Shown here: one piece after another, positions 34,693 through 43,297 of the stretch
Numbering within the stretch: the first letter of the stretch is position 1
Layout of the letters: every line of letters starts with the position of its first letter
Origin: Mesorhizobium sp. ES1-4
GTDB lineage: Bacteria; Pseudomonadota; Alphaproteobacteria; Rhizobiales; Rhizobiaceae
Assembly (NCBI RefSeq): GCF_020164745.1
Contig: NZ_JAIUGV010000002.1
Coordinates: forward strand, 1 to 64,000
Reading direction: 5' to 3'
DNA: 64,000 nt
Made by a program: the position numbers and the translations under genes
The notes under the pieces: model-generated
Database searches by the model: none
The model's input: only the letters and a program-made list of their open reading frames with translations
Told to the model about the DNA's origin: nothing

Positions 34693-35143
34693 TTCATTCC
34701 CCTTTTCTGCTGCCGGGCCATTTCACGACCCGTCCTGCCCCGGAGCAGTGGTTGCCTTGTAGAGAGGCTGCCATCGAATGGTTAACAAAACCTAATTTCC
34801 CGTCCAATACGGTATCAGATTTTTTAACCCCTTTCTACACCCTCTTGAATCTAATGACGAATCACAGACCAAAATCCTAACGCGACACATTAATAATCTG
34901 GACTAAGTGACTCCAGGGACTCATCGACGCCGCTTCGCTTCGGCGGCCGGAATTTTTACCCGGCCTTAAGCCCTGACCCGTATGATTAACAATGCGCGTA
35001 AACGAATGGTTACCGTCGGCAAAAAACTTTAGGGTTTTGTTTCCTATAGTGCGGGGAATGCCGGTGGATACGAGCAGCGCTTGGGGCCTTTCCAAGTGGT
35101 TTGGACGATATGTGCGGGTGTGCGTTTCCGGGAGTACCGAATC
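34693..35143. promoter_or_regulatory. Divergent ctrA / fliJ-like control region
   Basis: 450 bp, AT-richer than its surroundings. GANTC sites (CcrM methylation) at 34847-34851, 34859-34863 and 35139-35143, the last touching the fliJ-like start. GTTAAC-N6-CTAATT at 34781-34797 resembles a degenerate CtrA site (TTAA-N7-TAAT), and TTAACAATGCG near 34985 has one half-site. Methylation-dependent and CtrA-autoregulated ctrA promoters are known in Caulobacter; the sites here are candidates only. Confidence 0.6.
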
Positions 35144-35521
35144 ATGAAGTCACGTGAAAACCTCGTTCGGCTGAAACAATTTCAGGTGAATGAGAAGCGG
35201 CGTCAGCTGCTGCAGCTCGACATGATGATCGCCGAGTTCGAACGCATGGCCGTCGAACTGGAGCTTCAGATCACCGCCGAGGAAAAGAAAGCCGGCATCA
35301 CCGATATCAACCATTTCGCCTATCCGACCTTCGCCAAGGCGGCGCGCCTGCGCCGCGACAATCTCAGGAACTCGCAAGGCGACCTCGCCCAGCAGCGAAG
35401 CGCCGCCGAATCATTACTCGGCGAAGCTGAAGCGGAGCTGTCCAAGGCTGAGATGCTGGAATCGCGCGATACCAAGATTCGCGAGACCGACCCCGGTGGG
35501 CGCAGCGCCATGATCGGCTGA
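35144..35521 (+). CDS. FliJ-like flagellar export chaperone
   Basis: 125 aa, strongly helical and charged throughout (MKSRENLVRLKQFQVNEKRR at the start), predicted as a two-helix coiled coil like FliJ. FliJ is the stalk-like cofactor of the flagellar export ATPase FliI. In Rhizobiales a fliJ-like gene commonly lies divergent to ctrA and before sciP, as here. Identity rests on shape and context because FliJ sequences are poorly conserved. GGAG lies 10 nt before the ATG. Confidence 0.75.
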   Translation: MKSRENLVRLKQFQVNEKRRQLLQLDMMIAEFERMAVELELQITAEEKKAGITDINHFAYPTFAKAARLRRDNLRNSQGDLAQQRSAAESLLGEAEAELSKAEMLESRDTKIRETDPGGRSAMIG

Positions 35522-35912
35522 ACGGGCCGATATCGGCCCTGTTCCATGCCACACAAGCGCGCAGTTGTCCGGCGACAGCCTAAACCCGGCGGCGAAGGCG
35601 CTGGTGACACGCAAGACGCAGCCCGCCCAGTTCCCGTCATTTCCCGGCGATCGCCCTTGCCCGGGCATCCCTAGAGATATCAGGCGCATGCTGTTGCGCC
35701 CATGATCTGATCTGGGTAGGCACGCCCGCGAGCTTCTGGCCGAACTCGGTCAGTTAACCTTCGACGCGTGACGGAATGACCGCTCAGCCCTCGCGACGCA
35801 CCAGCCCGGTCGGCAAGGTGCGCTGACGGTCTGAGCGATGATACCGAAAGCAGATGATGCCGAAGCAAAAGGGGCGCGGCGAGCCGCGCCCTCAGATCGT
35901 GGTGAGATCGGC
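35522..35912. other. Region between the fliJ-like gene and sciP
   Basis: About 390 bp without a convincing gene. A GGGCCGATATCGGCCC palindrome directly after the fliJ-like stop may end its transcript. On the minus strand a 38-codon stretch ending in IAGK (about 35640-35760) has no usable start codon and may be a relic. The sciP terminator is listed separately. Confidence 0.5.
35867..35891 (-). terminator. Terminator of sciP
   Basis: GGGCGCGGC (35872-35880) pairs with GCCGCGCCC (35883-35891) around a 2-nt loop; the minus strand continues CTTTTGC. Confidence 0.78.
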
Positions 35913-36188
35913 CTAGTGCCGATATTGCTGGATACGCGTGGTACGCAGCCCGGCGAGGCCGTATTCGTCGATCGACGCTTGCCACGACAGGAATTCCTCC
36001 GTGGTCAGCTTGTAGCGCTGGCATGCCTCTTCGAGGCTCAAAAGTCCGCCGCGCACCGCCGCAACCACTTCCGCCTTGCGCCGGATAACCCAGCGACGCG
36101 TGTTCGTCGGCGGCAGATCGGCAATCGTAAGAGGGCTGCCGTCAGGCCCGATAACATATTTAACTCTAGGTCTAACCAGATCGGTCAT
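35913..36188 (-). CDS. sciP: CtrA inhibitor SciP (DUF1153)
   Basis: 91 aa small DNA-binding protein. MTDLVRPRVKYVIGPDGSPL, RRWVIRRKAEVVAAVRGGLL and SLEEACQRYKLTTEEFLSWQ are near-invariant in alphaproteobacterial SciP. SciP binds CtrA and blocks activation of CtrA-dependent genes in G1, and its Trp-type helix-turn-helix binds DNA. Location beside fliJ-like and ctrA is the standard arrangement. Confidence 0.96.
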   Translation of the reverse strand: MTDLVRPRVKYVIGPDGSPLTIADLPPTNTRRWVIRRKAEVVAAVRGGLLSLEEACQRYKLTTEEFLSWQASIDEYGLAGLRTTRIQQYRH

Positions 36189-36474
36189 CGTACTCTCTAC
36201 AAAAAACTCAAAGACCCAATCCTCGCCACGTTACCGCCACAGCTTTAAAAATTGCCTAAGCAGACCCTAATGACTAGGTAAGGATCGTGAACGCCGCGTT
36301 AGTGTTTTCGCGGGCATTTGAAATATCCCGCTGGAAGCCCTGTTTCAGCCGCGGGAAACGTGTCTGTTCACAACGCCGCCACGCGCCGCGGGTCTCCCCG
36401 CAAGCTGGCGCCGCTTGCAAGCTTGACCTATATTCTCGGCATTGGCATTTGAGCTGCCACGGAATGAAAGCACC

Positions 36475-37665
36475 ATGAACAGTCTCGATCTTCCTGGACG
36501 TCCCGAAGAAACCCGCATCGTCGTCGCCATGTCGGGCGGCGTCGATTCGTCCGTGGTCGCCGGCCTGCTGAAGCGCGAGGGATACGACGTCGTCGGCGTC
36601 ACCTTGCAGCTCTACGATCATGGTGCGGCAACGCATCGGGCCGGATCGTGCTGCGCCGGCCAGGACATCGACGATGCCCGCCGCGTCTCCGAGACGCTGG
36701 GCATTCCCCACTATGTGCTCGACTATGAGGAGCGCTTCCGCAAGGCGGTCATCGACCCCTTCGCCGACAGCTATGTCGCCGGCGAGACGCCCATTCCCTG
36801 CGTTTCCTGCAACCAGACGGTCAAGTTCGCCGATCTCCTGGCCACGGCCAAGGATCTCGGCGCCGACGCGCTGGCCACCGGTCACTACATCCGCTCAGGC
36901 GCCAATGGCGCCCACCGCGCCCTCTACCGGCCGGTCGACGCCGACCGCGACCAGAGCTATTTCCTGTTCGCCACCACGCAGGCGCAGATCGACTATCTGC
37001 GCTTTCCGCTCGGCGGCCTGTCGAAGCCGCAGGTTCGCGCCATTGCCGAGGAGATGGGACTGACGGTGGCCGCCAAGCAGGACAGCCAGGACATCTGCTT
37101 CGTGCCTGAAGGCAAATATTCCGACATCATCGCCAAGCTGAAGCCGGCTGCCGCCAACCCGGGCGACATCGTCCATATTGATGGCCGCGTGCTCGGCCGC
37201 CACGAGGGCATCCTGCGCTACACGATCGGCCAGCGCCGTGGCATCGGCGTAGCGTCGGGCGAGCCGCTCTACGTCGTCCATCTCGACGCCGAGCGCGCCC
37301 GTGTCGTGGTCGGCCCGCGCGAGGCGTTGGAGACACACAAGATTTATCTGCGCGACATGAACTGGCTGGGAGACGGCGCACTTACCGATGTGCCCGCAGG
37401 CGGAATCGAGCTGTTCGCCAAGGTCCGCTCGACAAGGCCGCCACGGCCTGCGGTGCTGCGCCACGAAGCAGGCGTGACCTCGGTCGAACTGGCCGATGGC
37501 GAATCGGGCATCGCGCCCGGACAGGCCTGCGTGCTCTATTCCGATGACGGCAACGAGGCCCGGGTCTTCGGCGGCGGCTTCATCGGGCGCTCCGAGCGTG
37601 GTGCCGAGGCTGAGGCGATGCTGAGCCGGCTGGCCGCGAAGCCGGCGCGGGTTCCCGCCGAGTAG
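36475..37665 (+). CDS. mnmA: tRNA-specific 2-thiouridylase MnmA
   Basis: 396 aa. PP-loop ATP motif [14 protein letters not shown] near residue 19, catalytic Cys in [14 protein letters not shown] and the second Cys in [16 protein letters not shown] central and a C-terminal beta-barrel domain follow ([19 protein letters not shown]). MnmA thiolates U34 of tRNA-Lys, -Glu and -Gln. The N-terminal ten residues before [10 protein letters not shown] are rhizobial extension; the start at 36475 is the ATG with the best context. Confidence 0.95.
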   Translation: MNSLDLPGRPEETRIVVAMSGGVDSSVVAGLLKREGYDVVGVTLQLYDHGAATHRAGSCCAGQDIDDARRVSETLGIPHYVLDYEERFRKAVIDPFADSYVAGETPIPCVSCNQTVKFADLLATAKDLGADALATGHYIRSGANGAHRALYRPVDADRDQSYFLFATTQAQIDYLRFPLGGLSKPQVRAIAEEMGLTVAAKQDSQDICFVPEGKYSDIIAKLKPAAANPGDIVHIDGRVLGRHEGILRYTIGQRRGIGVASGEPLYVVHLDAERARVVVGPREALETHKIYLRDMNWLGDGALTDVPAGGIELFAKVRSTRPPRPAVLRHEAGVTSVELADGESGIAPGQACVLYSDDGNEARVFGGGFIGRSERGAEAEAMLSRLAAKPARVPAE

Positions 37666-37706
37666 CTTTCGCTACCCATCGCATCAGGACCGCAACGCGC
37701 CTTCCC

Positions 37707-38681
37707 TCAGGACGTGGATTTGGTGTGGGTGACCGTGCCCGCCGTCAGGATGCGCAGCACCCTGATCGCTTCCTCGCCGCTGGTACGCGGTTCGGCGCGC
37801 GTCTCGATGCACTGGATGAAATGCTCCAGCTCGCGCGTCAGCGGCATGCCCTGGGCAACCGCGACATAGGACGGCTCATTGGTGGTGAACGCCCACTGGC
37901 CGCTGTCCTGCCACACCGCGTGGCGGTAGACGGCAAGCTTGCGCTCCCATGGCTCGACATCGTCGAACACCGCCATCGCCTTGGTGCCGACCACGGTCAG
38001 CCGCCGCTCGCGATAGGGGTTGAGCCGCGACGTGAAGAGATGGCTGCGCAGCCCGTTGGGAAAGCGCATGTGCAGATGCGCGAAATCGCTGAGATTGTCG
38101 AGGAGTGCCGCCCCCTCGCCGCGCACCTCGATCGGCTCGGTACCGGTGATGGCCAGGATCATCGACAGATCGTGCGGTGCCAGGTCCCATAGCGCATCGT
38201 TCTCGGTGTGGAACTTGCCCAGCCCCAGCCGGTGCGAATGGATGTAGCGGACCTCGCCGAGCTCGCCCTTGTCGATCAGCCCCTTGAGCGTCTCGAAAGC
38301 GGGATGGAAGCGCAGGACATGGCCGACCATGAACACGCGGCCATTGTCCCTGGCTGCCTGCACCGAGCGCTCGGCGTCCGGCACCGTCAGCGCGATCGGC
38401 TTTTCCACCAGCACGTCCTTGCCGTTCTGGACGGCGCGCACGGCAAGATCGGCATGGAACTGCGGCGGCAAGGCCATGATGATGGCGTCGATGTCATCGC
38501 GCACGAACAGTTGGTCCGGCTCGATCGCCAGGCAGTCCTGTTCGCTGGCAAAACCTTCGGCGCGGGCACGGTTGGTGTCGGAAACCGCGTGCAATGCGCC
38601 GAGCGCCTTGAGGGTGCGGATGTGGTTGGAGCCCCAGTATCCGCAACCGAGGACTGCAATGCGCGGCTTCATCTGTTTCAA
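37707..38681 (-). CDS. Gfo/Idh/MocA family oxidoreductase
   Basis: 324 aa. NAD-binding GCGYWGSNHIRTLKAL at the N-terminus, EKPIALT with the family Lys near residue 95, and LAPHDLSMIL carrying the catalytic His region. It is close in feel to UDP-N-acetylglucosamine 3-dehydrogenases (WbpB-type), which modify nucleotide sugars for surface polysaccharide, but no sugar-transferase genes are adjacent. Substrate therefore uncertain. Confidence 0.86.
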   Translation of the reverse strand: MKQMKPRIAVLGCGYWGSNHIRTLKALGALHAVSDTNRARAEGFASEQDCLAIEPDQLFVRDDIDAIIMALPPQFHADLAVRAVQNGKDVLVEKPIALTVPDAERSVQAARDNGRVFMVGHVLRFHPAFETLKGLIDKGELGEVRYIHSHRLGLGKFHTENDALWDLAPHDLSMILAITGTEPIEVRGEGAALLDNLSDFAHLHMRFPNGLRSHLFTSRLNPYRERRLTVVGTKAMAVFDDVEPWERKLAVYRHAVWQDSGQWAFTTNEPSYVAVAQGMPLTRELEHFIQCIETRAEPRTSGEEAIRVLRILTAGTVTHTKSTS

Positions 38682-38911
38682 ACTCTAAAAACTCGTGGCC
38701 GAGACATAGCGACGTGCCCGGTCGAACTCAACCCCGGCGGCAGCAACCAGGGCCTCGCGCGGCAAAGCTTTTCTCCATTGAGAATATGAGCCGATATCGA
38801 ATGCATCGTAGCTTGACAGGCTCGCCCTCCCAACCTTATATCCGCGCGACCTTGGCGAACGCCTCGAAATGCCTTCCGATTCAAGGCGGATTTCGGGCCT
38901 GTCGCCGCCTT

Positions 38912-38988
38912 GGCGGGGTAGCTCAGTTGGTTAGAGCACGGGAATCATAATCCTGGGGTCGGGGGTTCAAGTCCCTCTCCCGCTACCA
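38912..38988 (+). tRNA. tRNA-Met (anticodon CAU)
   Basis: 77 nt including an encoded CCA. Acceptor GGCGGGG pairs with TCCCGCT (two G-T pairs), D-stem GCTC/GAGC, anticodon stem CGGGA/TCCTG with loop ATCATAA (anticodon CAT), variable loop GGGTC and T-arm GGGGG-TTCAAGT-CCCTC. Elongator Met is most likely; a lysidine-modified tRNA-Ile is a lesser option. Its 3' end is the attachment site of the integrative element that follows. Confidence 0.95.
38974..38988 (+). repeat. attL, 15-bp direct repeat in the tRNA 3' end
   Basis: CCTCTCCCGCTACCA, the last 15 nt of tRNA-Met. An exact copy lies at 48064-48078; flanking bases differ on both sides, so 15 bp is the full repeat. Integration keeps the tRNA intact. 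Confidence 0.93.
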
Positions 38989-39054
38989 GTCCCATCACGA
39001 ACACGAATTAAGCCCATCTCGGGGCGCTTCCGCCTGTCGAAAAATGCTAGCAAT

Positions 39055-39071
39055 TTCACATATTTAGTGAA
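39055..39071. promoter_or_regulatory. Element palindrome 1, TTCAC-N7-GTGAA
   Basis: TTCAC-ATATTTA-GTGAA lies 126 bp before the integrase start. Matching palindromes with the same 7-bp spacing occur at 40399 and 46666. A shared operator for an element-encoded or host repressor is inferred. Confidence 0.6.
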
Positions 39072-39129
39072 TATAGGCCATTTTTGCCCCGTTTTGACGG
39101 GCAAGTGGAACGAGGGTCATTTGCTTGCT

Positions 39130-39172
39130 GTTGGTATGGATTGTTGGTATCGCCGAAAAACCCGATACCAAC
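39130..39172. repeat. GTTGGTAT repeats and inverted repeat before the integrase
   Basis: GTTGGTAT at 39130-39137 and 39143-39150, and inverted at 39165-39172. The second and third form a perfect 10-bp inverted repeat GTTGGTATCG/CGATACCAAC around a 10-bp spacer. Another copy is at 48016-48023, with GTTGGCAT at 48004-48011, close to attR. Repeats near both ends of an integrative element are typical of integrase arm or excisionase binding sites. Confidence 0.6.
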
Positions 39173-39197
39173 AACTAACGAATGTGAGTCCCTCGCC

Positions 39198-40382
39198 ATG
39201 CCGCTCACTGACTCAGCCTGCCGTGCCGCGAAGCCGGAAGCCGCTATCAAGAAACTGTCGGATGCTGGCGGGCTTCACTTGGCTGTCAACCCGAACGGCT
39301 CAAAGCTCTGGCGGATGAACTACCGCTTCGACGGCAAACAGAAGACGTTGAGCTTTGGGCCATATCCACGCGTGACGTTGGCTGATGCTCGGGCTTTGCG
39401 GGAGAATGCAAAGCGCGCGCTAGTGGATGGCATAGACCCGGCAGCGATCAAAGGCAAAAGTGCGACCGGTGCACATGACAGCTTTGAAGCCATCGCCCGT
39501 GAGTGGCACAAGGGGCAGGAGTCATCGTGGGTGCCTGCACATGCCGAGCGCGTGCTGAGCCGCTTCGATCGCGATGTTTTTCCGACGCTGGGCGACCGGC
39601 GAATTGAAAGCATCACGGCGCCTGAAATCCTAGAAGTGCTGCGCGCCGTTGAAGCCCGTGGCGCGCTGGACGTGACCAAGCGGTTGCGCCAGTCAATGGG
39701 CGCCGTGTTCCGATACGCTATCGCCACCAGCCGCGCCGCCCGCGATCCCGTCGCCGATCTTCGCGGCGCACTGAAGCCGAACCCCAAGCCCGTACACATG
39801 GCATCCCTGAAGGCAAATGAGATCGCCAACTTTATCGGCAAGTTGCGGGCGTATGACGGCGAAAGGCAGACCGCCCTTGCAGTCGAATTCATCCTGCATA
39901 CTGCCCTTCGAACCAATGAATTGCGGTTCGGCCGCTGGACAGAAATGGACGGCGACTTGTGGCGCATCCCTGCCGAGCGCATGAAGGCAGGCAGAGATCA
40001 CATCGTTCCACTGACTAAGCAAACCAAGCGGTTACTTGGCCAGTTGAAGACGATTGCGGGCGACTCGGAATGGATTGTGCCCGGTGGCCGCACGGGCAAG
40101 CCGATCAGCCAGAACACCATGATTTTTGCGCTCTACAGATTAGGTTTTCACAGCAAGCTTACGATTCACGGGTTGCGGGGAACCTTCAGCACGATAGCCA
40201 ACGAGTCGGGTTTGTGGACTCCCGACTCCATCGAACGGGCGCTCGCTCACGTTCCGGGCAATAAAGTCAGAAGCTCTTACAATCACGCGACGTACTTGGA
40301 CGAGAGGCGACGCCTTATGACGTGGTGGTCTGATTACCTGACCGCCAAAGACCCGAACGACCTTTCGGCTTTGCTGGCCTAA
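39198..40382 (+). CDS. int: Tyrosine-type site-specific integrase (P4-like)
   Basis: 394 aa. The N-terminal DUF4102 arm-binding domain (GGLHLAVNPNGSKLWRMNYR, then GPYPRVTLADARALRENAKR) is typical of P4/CP4-57 integrases that use tRNA genes. The catalytic domain shows Arg in LHTALRTNELR, His-x-x-Arg in HGLRGTFST, a His in ALAHVPGNKV and the nucleophilic Tyr in YNHATY. It would integrate and excise the element at tRNA-Met. The ATG at 39198 matches the family start; the longer frame crosses the GTTGGTAT repeats. Confidence 0.94.
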   Translation: MPLTDSACRAAKPEAAIKKLSDAGGLHLAVNPNGSKLWRMNYRFDGKQKTLSFGPYPRVTLADARALRENAKRALVDGIDPAAIKGKSATGAHDSFEAIAREWHKGQESSWVPAHAERVLSRFDRDVFPTLGDRRIESITAPEILEVLRAVEARGALDVTKRLRQSMGAVFRYAIATSRAARDPVADLRGALKPNPKPVHMASLKANEIANFIGKLRAYDGERQTALAVEFILHTALRTNELRFGRWTEMDGDLWRIPAERMKAGRDHIVPLTKQTKRLLGQLKTIAGDSEWIVPGGRTGKPISQNTMIFALYRLGFHSKLTIHGLRGTFSTIANESGLWTPDSIERALAHVPGNKVRSSYNHATYLDERRRLMTWWSDYLTAKDPNDLSALLA

Positions 40383-40398
40383 TTGCATCGCCAACAAT

Positions 40399-40415
40399 TT
40401 CACGAAAAACGTGAA
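40399..40415. promoter_or_regulatory. Element palindrome 2, TTCAC-N7-GTGAA
   Basis: TTCAC-GAAAAAC-GTGAA between the integrase stop and the vapE start, 67 bp before the latter, in the expected promoter position. The inner bases are also symmetrical (CG...CG). Confidence 0.65.
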
Positions 40416-40481
40416 ACTCTAACGTTTTCAACGGCTTATGGACTTTGACCATAGTCGCATGGTAGAGTCACGCTCAGCGCA

Positions 40482-42455
40482 ATGAAAAAAGCCCCGCTCG
40501 AAACTTGGCGGTTGCCGAGCAGGGCTTTTGAATATCAAGGAATAGCCGTGACTATACATCATAGCCCATTGCAAATGCAAGCCGATTTCGACCTTTCCGA
40601 TATCTTGGGCGATCACCAGACCACCGGCAATCTTGCTGCCTTTCACGACGATACTAGGTGGCTGCCCCGTCCCGATGGCAAGCCAGGCAGGCTGAAGCCG
40701 GATGGCGGCACAACCTTCGATCTGGCGAACACCAGCGGCCGCCAAGTCCGGTTCATTCTTGGCGCCGGCATCGGCGCTATAACGCTGCACAATTGTGTTG
40801 CGGATGGGGTGATAGAGCCATGGGCGAAAGCGGTTGTTGATCTCTGCAATTCCTATGCCGAGGCTAGTGGCGGGACCGTCTACATATTTTTTCGCGGAAA
40901 CCAGCATCTCGGCAAAGACAAGCGCGGGAAGCCGATCCACAAATGGTCAAAGGGCAGAGTTTCGGTAGCAACCGCTGATTCTGATTGCCCCGTGTCCGGC
41001 GCTCGCATCGGACGTGCTGACCTCGCCATCATCACGCGCGAAGGATTGGAAGCGGTCCTAGCCGCCGCTCGCAAGTCCCATAGCGGCAAAGTCAGTCTCG
41101 ACCTGGATGGCAACGGGAACGTGAAGAAGACGCCCGACAATGCTTCCAACATCGTGACGCGCCATCCCGCCATGCAGGGCGTCTTCGCGTTGGACGAGTT
41201 CTATGAGCGCGTCAAAGTGCAACGGCGACCGGACGGCAAGCACTTTACGGGCAAGCATTGGGAGGCCGGCGGCACCCTCGCTGACGCCCATAGCCAGGAT
41301 GTCAGAACATGGCTCAGCGCCGCACCGCACAATGGCGGCCTCGCCGCGGACTTTTCGAGCGACATCACAGACATCGCGATTGGGCGCGCGGCGCGTGAAA
41401 ACCGCTTCCACCCTATCCGCGAGTGGCTGACTTCGCTTCCCCAATGGAACGGCACTGAGCGGGCCGAAACACTGTTCATCGATTATCTCGGCTGCCCCGA
41501 CACGCCTTACCATCGCGAAGCGGCTTTGCTTTGGCTCGTTGCTGCCGTGGCGCGCGTGTTCGAGCCAGGTCACAAGTTCGACTACATGCCGATCATCGAA
41601 GGGCCGCAGGGAAGCCGAAAATCGACCTTTGTAGCGGCGCTTGGGATGGATTGGGCAGGCGCGCCGACGATCGATTGGTCGAATAGCCAAAAGATGATCG
41701 AGCAGACCGAAGGCTATTGGGTCATAGAAGTCGGTGAGCTTGCCAGCCTGAACAAAGCCGAGGCGAATGAAGTCAAGGAGTCGCTGGTCAAAACCGAAGA
41801 TCGCGCCCGCATGGCCTATGCACGTCATCCGGTTAGCCGGCGCCGTCAGTGCGTGTTCATGGGCACGACGAACGATGACCAGTATCTAAAAGACCCTACC
41901 GGGAATCGGCGCTATTGGCCGATCAAATCGAGCCGGACGATGGGCGACCCGATCGACATAGACAGGCTCAAAAAGAAGCTGCCCATGATTTGGGCCGAAG
42001 CGCTCTGGCGATATGAAATCATGCGTGACGGACAGCCGGGAGGCTTGCTGAATCTGTCCCTGTCACGGGAGGCTGAGAAAGAGGCATCAGCGCTGCAGGC
42101 GAGCCGCAGGGCAGAAAGCGACGTTGATATACTAGCCGGGCAGATACAGGCGTGGCTAGACCAGCCCATCGGCGCTGAGTTCGACGACAGTCCCGCGACG
42201 CCAAAGCAGTACCGCCATAGCACGTGCTCGGCTCAGGTATGGTGCGAGATGCTGCGCCGTGATGGTTCGCCAGCGCAGGTGGATGCAATGCGGATAGGCA
42301 AGGCGCTAGCCATGTTGACGGGCTGGAAGCGGTCTAAAGGCCCGGTTTCGCGGCCCGATCTCAAAACGAAATACGGTTACGTCATCGCATATGACAGGGA
42401 TGCAGAAGCCTCTAACCCTGCCTCTAACCCTATCGACCGAGGGTTAGAGCTTTGA
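40482..42455 (+). CDS. VapE-like replication ATPase
   Basis: 657 aa. Residues about 300-520 form the virulence-associated E domain: LTSLPQWNGTERAETLFIDY, the P-loop variant EGPQGSRKSTFVAAL, Walker B-like YWVIEVGELASLNKAE and FMGTTNDDQYLKDPTGNRRY. The N-terminal 260 residues may be a primase-like part but show no clear catalytic motif to me. VapE proteins replicate phages, satellites and islands. The last codons run through the first iterons, so the origin overlaps the gene end (EASNPASNPIDRG). Confidence 0.86.
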   Translation: MKKAPLETWRLPSRAFEYQGIAVTIHHSPLQMQADFDLSDILGDHQTTGNLAAFHDDTRWLPRPDGKPGRLKPDGGTTFDLANTSGRQVRFILGAGIGAITLHNCVADGVIEPWAKAVVDLCNSYAEASGGTVYIFFRGNQHLGKDKRGKPIHKWSKGRVSVATADSDCPVSGARIGRADLAIITREGLEAVLAAARKSHSGKVSLDLDGNGNVKKTPDNASNIVTRHPAMQGVFALDEFYERVKVQRRPDGKHFTGKHWEAGGTLADAHSQDVRTWLSAAPHNGGLAADFSSDITDIAIGRAARENRFHPIREWLTSLPQWNGTERAETLFIDYLGCPDTPYHREAALLWLVAAVARVFEPGHKFDYMPIIEGPQGSRKSTFVAALGMDWAGAPTIDWSNSQKMIEQTEGYWVIEVGELASLNKAEANEVKESLVKTEDRARMAYARHPVSRRRQCVFMGTTNDDQYLKDPTGNRRYWPIKSSRTMGDPIDIDRLKKKLPMIWAEALWRYEIMRDGQPGGLLNLSLSREAEKEASALQASRRAESDVDILAGQIQAWLDQPIGAEFDDSPATPKQYRHSTCSAQVWCEMLRRDGSPAQVDAMRIGKALAMLTGWKRSKGPVSRPDLKTKYGYVIAYDRDAEASNPASNPIDRGLEL

Positions 42456-42684
42456 GGCAAATCCTCTAACCCTCTAACCCTGCCGCCCCTGAAGGTTAGA
42501 GGGTTATACATCAAACAATTCAACAACTTAGAAAGACCTCTAACCCTCTAACCCTAATCCTAAGCAGTTGAGAGAAGTGAAGCAGAGATAGGAATGATCG
42601 TAACTGCACAAGAGAAGATAGGAATGAACGTGACTCTGCGCATGAATCGTAGAGTCATAGAGATGTGGGTTAGAGGGTTAGAGG
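42409..42684. repeat. Iteron array: candidate replication origin of the element
   Basis: Nine exact copies of the octamer TCTAACCC or its complement GGGTTAGA, plus two one-mismatch copies. Forward copies start at 42411, 42423, 42465, 42473, 42539 and 42547; inverted copies at 42441, 42493 (1 mismatch), 42501 (1 mismatch), 42667 and 42675. Pairs are in 8-bp tandem. An AT-rich 30-bp core (42507-42536) is flanked by inverted and direct pairs, as in satellite origins such as those of SaPIs. It begins inside the 3' end of the VapE gene, a usual place for such origins. Confidence 0.82.
42586..42638 (+). repeat. Short direct repeat AGATAGGAATGA
   Basis: AGATAGGAATGATCGTAACT (42586) and AGATAGGAATGAACGTGACT (42617) are imperfect copies spaced 31 bp apart inside the origin region, between two iteron clusters. 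They may be a second binding site class within the origin. Confidence 0.55.
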
Positions 42685-42790
42685 CGCGCGCATATCCCCA
42701 CTTGGGTCCCTCCGATGGGCGGCCGGTTGCGGGGAACACTGACCGCGAAAAAAGCCTCTTTGCAGAAATTTTCAAACATGAGCTTACGAG

Positions 42791-43297
42791 ATGGAGTACG
42801 ATCTAACTGACCTCTTGGGCGAGCCGGCTGCTTCTCATCCTGAGATCGTGCACGAAAGGCAGCTTGCCGGCTTACTCGGGATTTCCCGGCAGGCCATCGG
42901 CGAGCACGTGGCCAACGGCGTTTTGAAGCGGGCTGGCCGCGCGCGGTTCGATCTTGCCGCATCGGTCAAAGCCTATTGCGCGCATCTTCGCGAACACGCT
43001 GCCCGTGCCGGCCGCCCGAGCCAAGGCGGTGACGCGCTGAAGGCGGAACGGTTGCGGCTCACCAAGGCACAGGCTGAAGCTCAGGAAGCCAAGAACCGGC
43101 TGGCAGCTGGTGAGATGGTTGCGGCCGAAGCTGTGAGCCGCGAATGGCAATCTATCCTCCGCGACGTTCGGGCGGCTGTCCTGGCCGTTCCTAGCCGCTA
43201 TGGCGCAACGATGCCGCATTTGAGCGCGAACGACGTTGCTGCACTCGATCGAGAGATACGGGCCGCGCTGGAGGGCTTGGCCGATGGAAACGCTTGA
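42791..43297 (+). CDS. Phage terminase small subunit, Nu1-like
   Basis: 168 aa. An N-terminal winged helix-turn-helix (ERQLAGLLGISRQAIGEHVA) for cos/pac recognition is followed by a helical coiled-coil region (LKAERLRLTKAQAEAQEAKN). This is the layout of lambda Nu1-type small terminases. The terminase large subunit starts inside its last codons, so the two are translationally coupled. Confidence 0.85.
   Translation: MEYDLTDLLGEPAASHPEIVHERQLAGLLGISRQAIGEHVANGVLKRAGRARFDLAASVKAYCAHLREHAARAGRPSQGGDALKAERLRLTKAQAEAQEAKNRLAAGEMVAAEAVSREWQSILRDVRAAVLAVPSRYGATMPHLSANDVAALDREIRAALEGLADGNA

Noticed and set aside
35640..35760. Short minus-strand gene between fliJ-like and sciP
   Set aside because: 38 codons without an ATG, GTG or TTG start and with a stop immediately upstream; no ribosome-binding site.
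42409..42684. CRISPR-like array
   Set aside because: The repeats are 8 bp, occur in both orientations and in tandem without spacers of fixed length, and no cas gene is near. Iterons explain them better.
42409..42684. Telomere-like repeats (CCCTAA resemblance)
   Set aside because: Only short pairs of an 8-bp unit, internal to the chromosome and within an element beside a replication ATPase.
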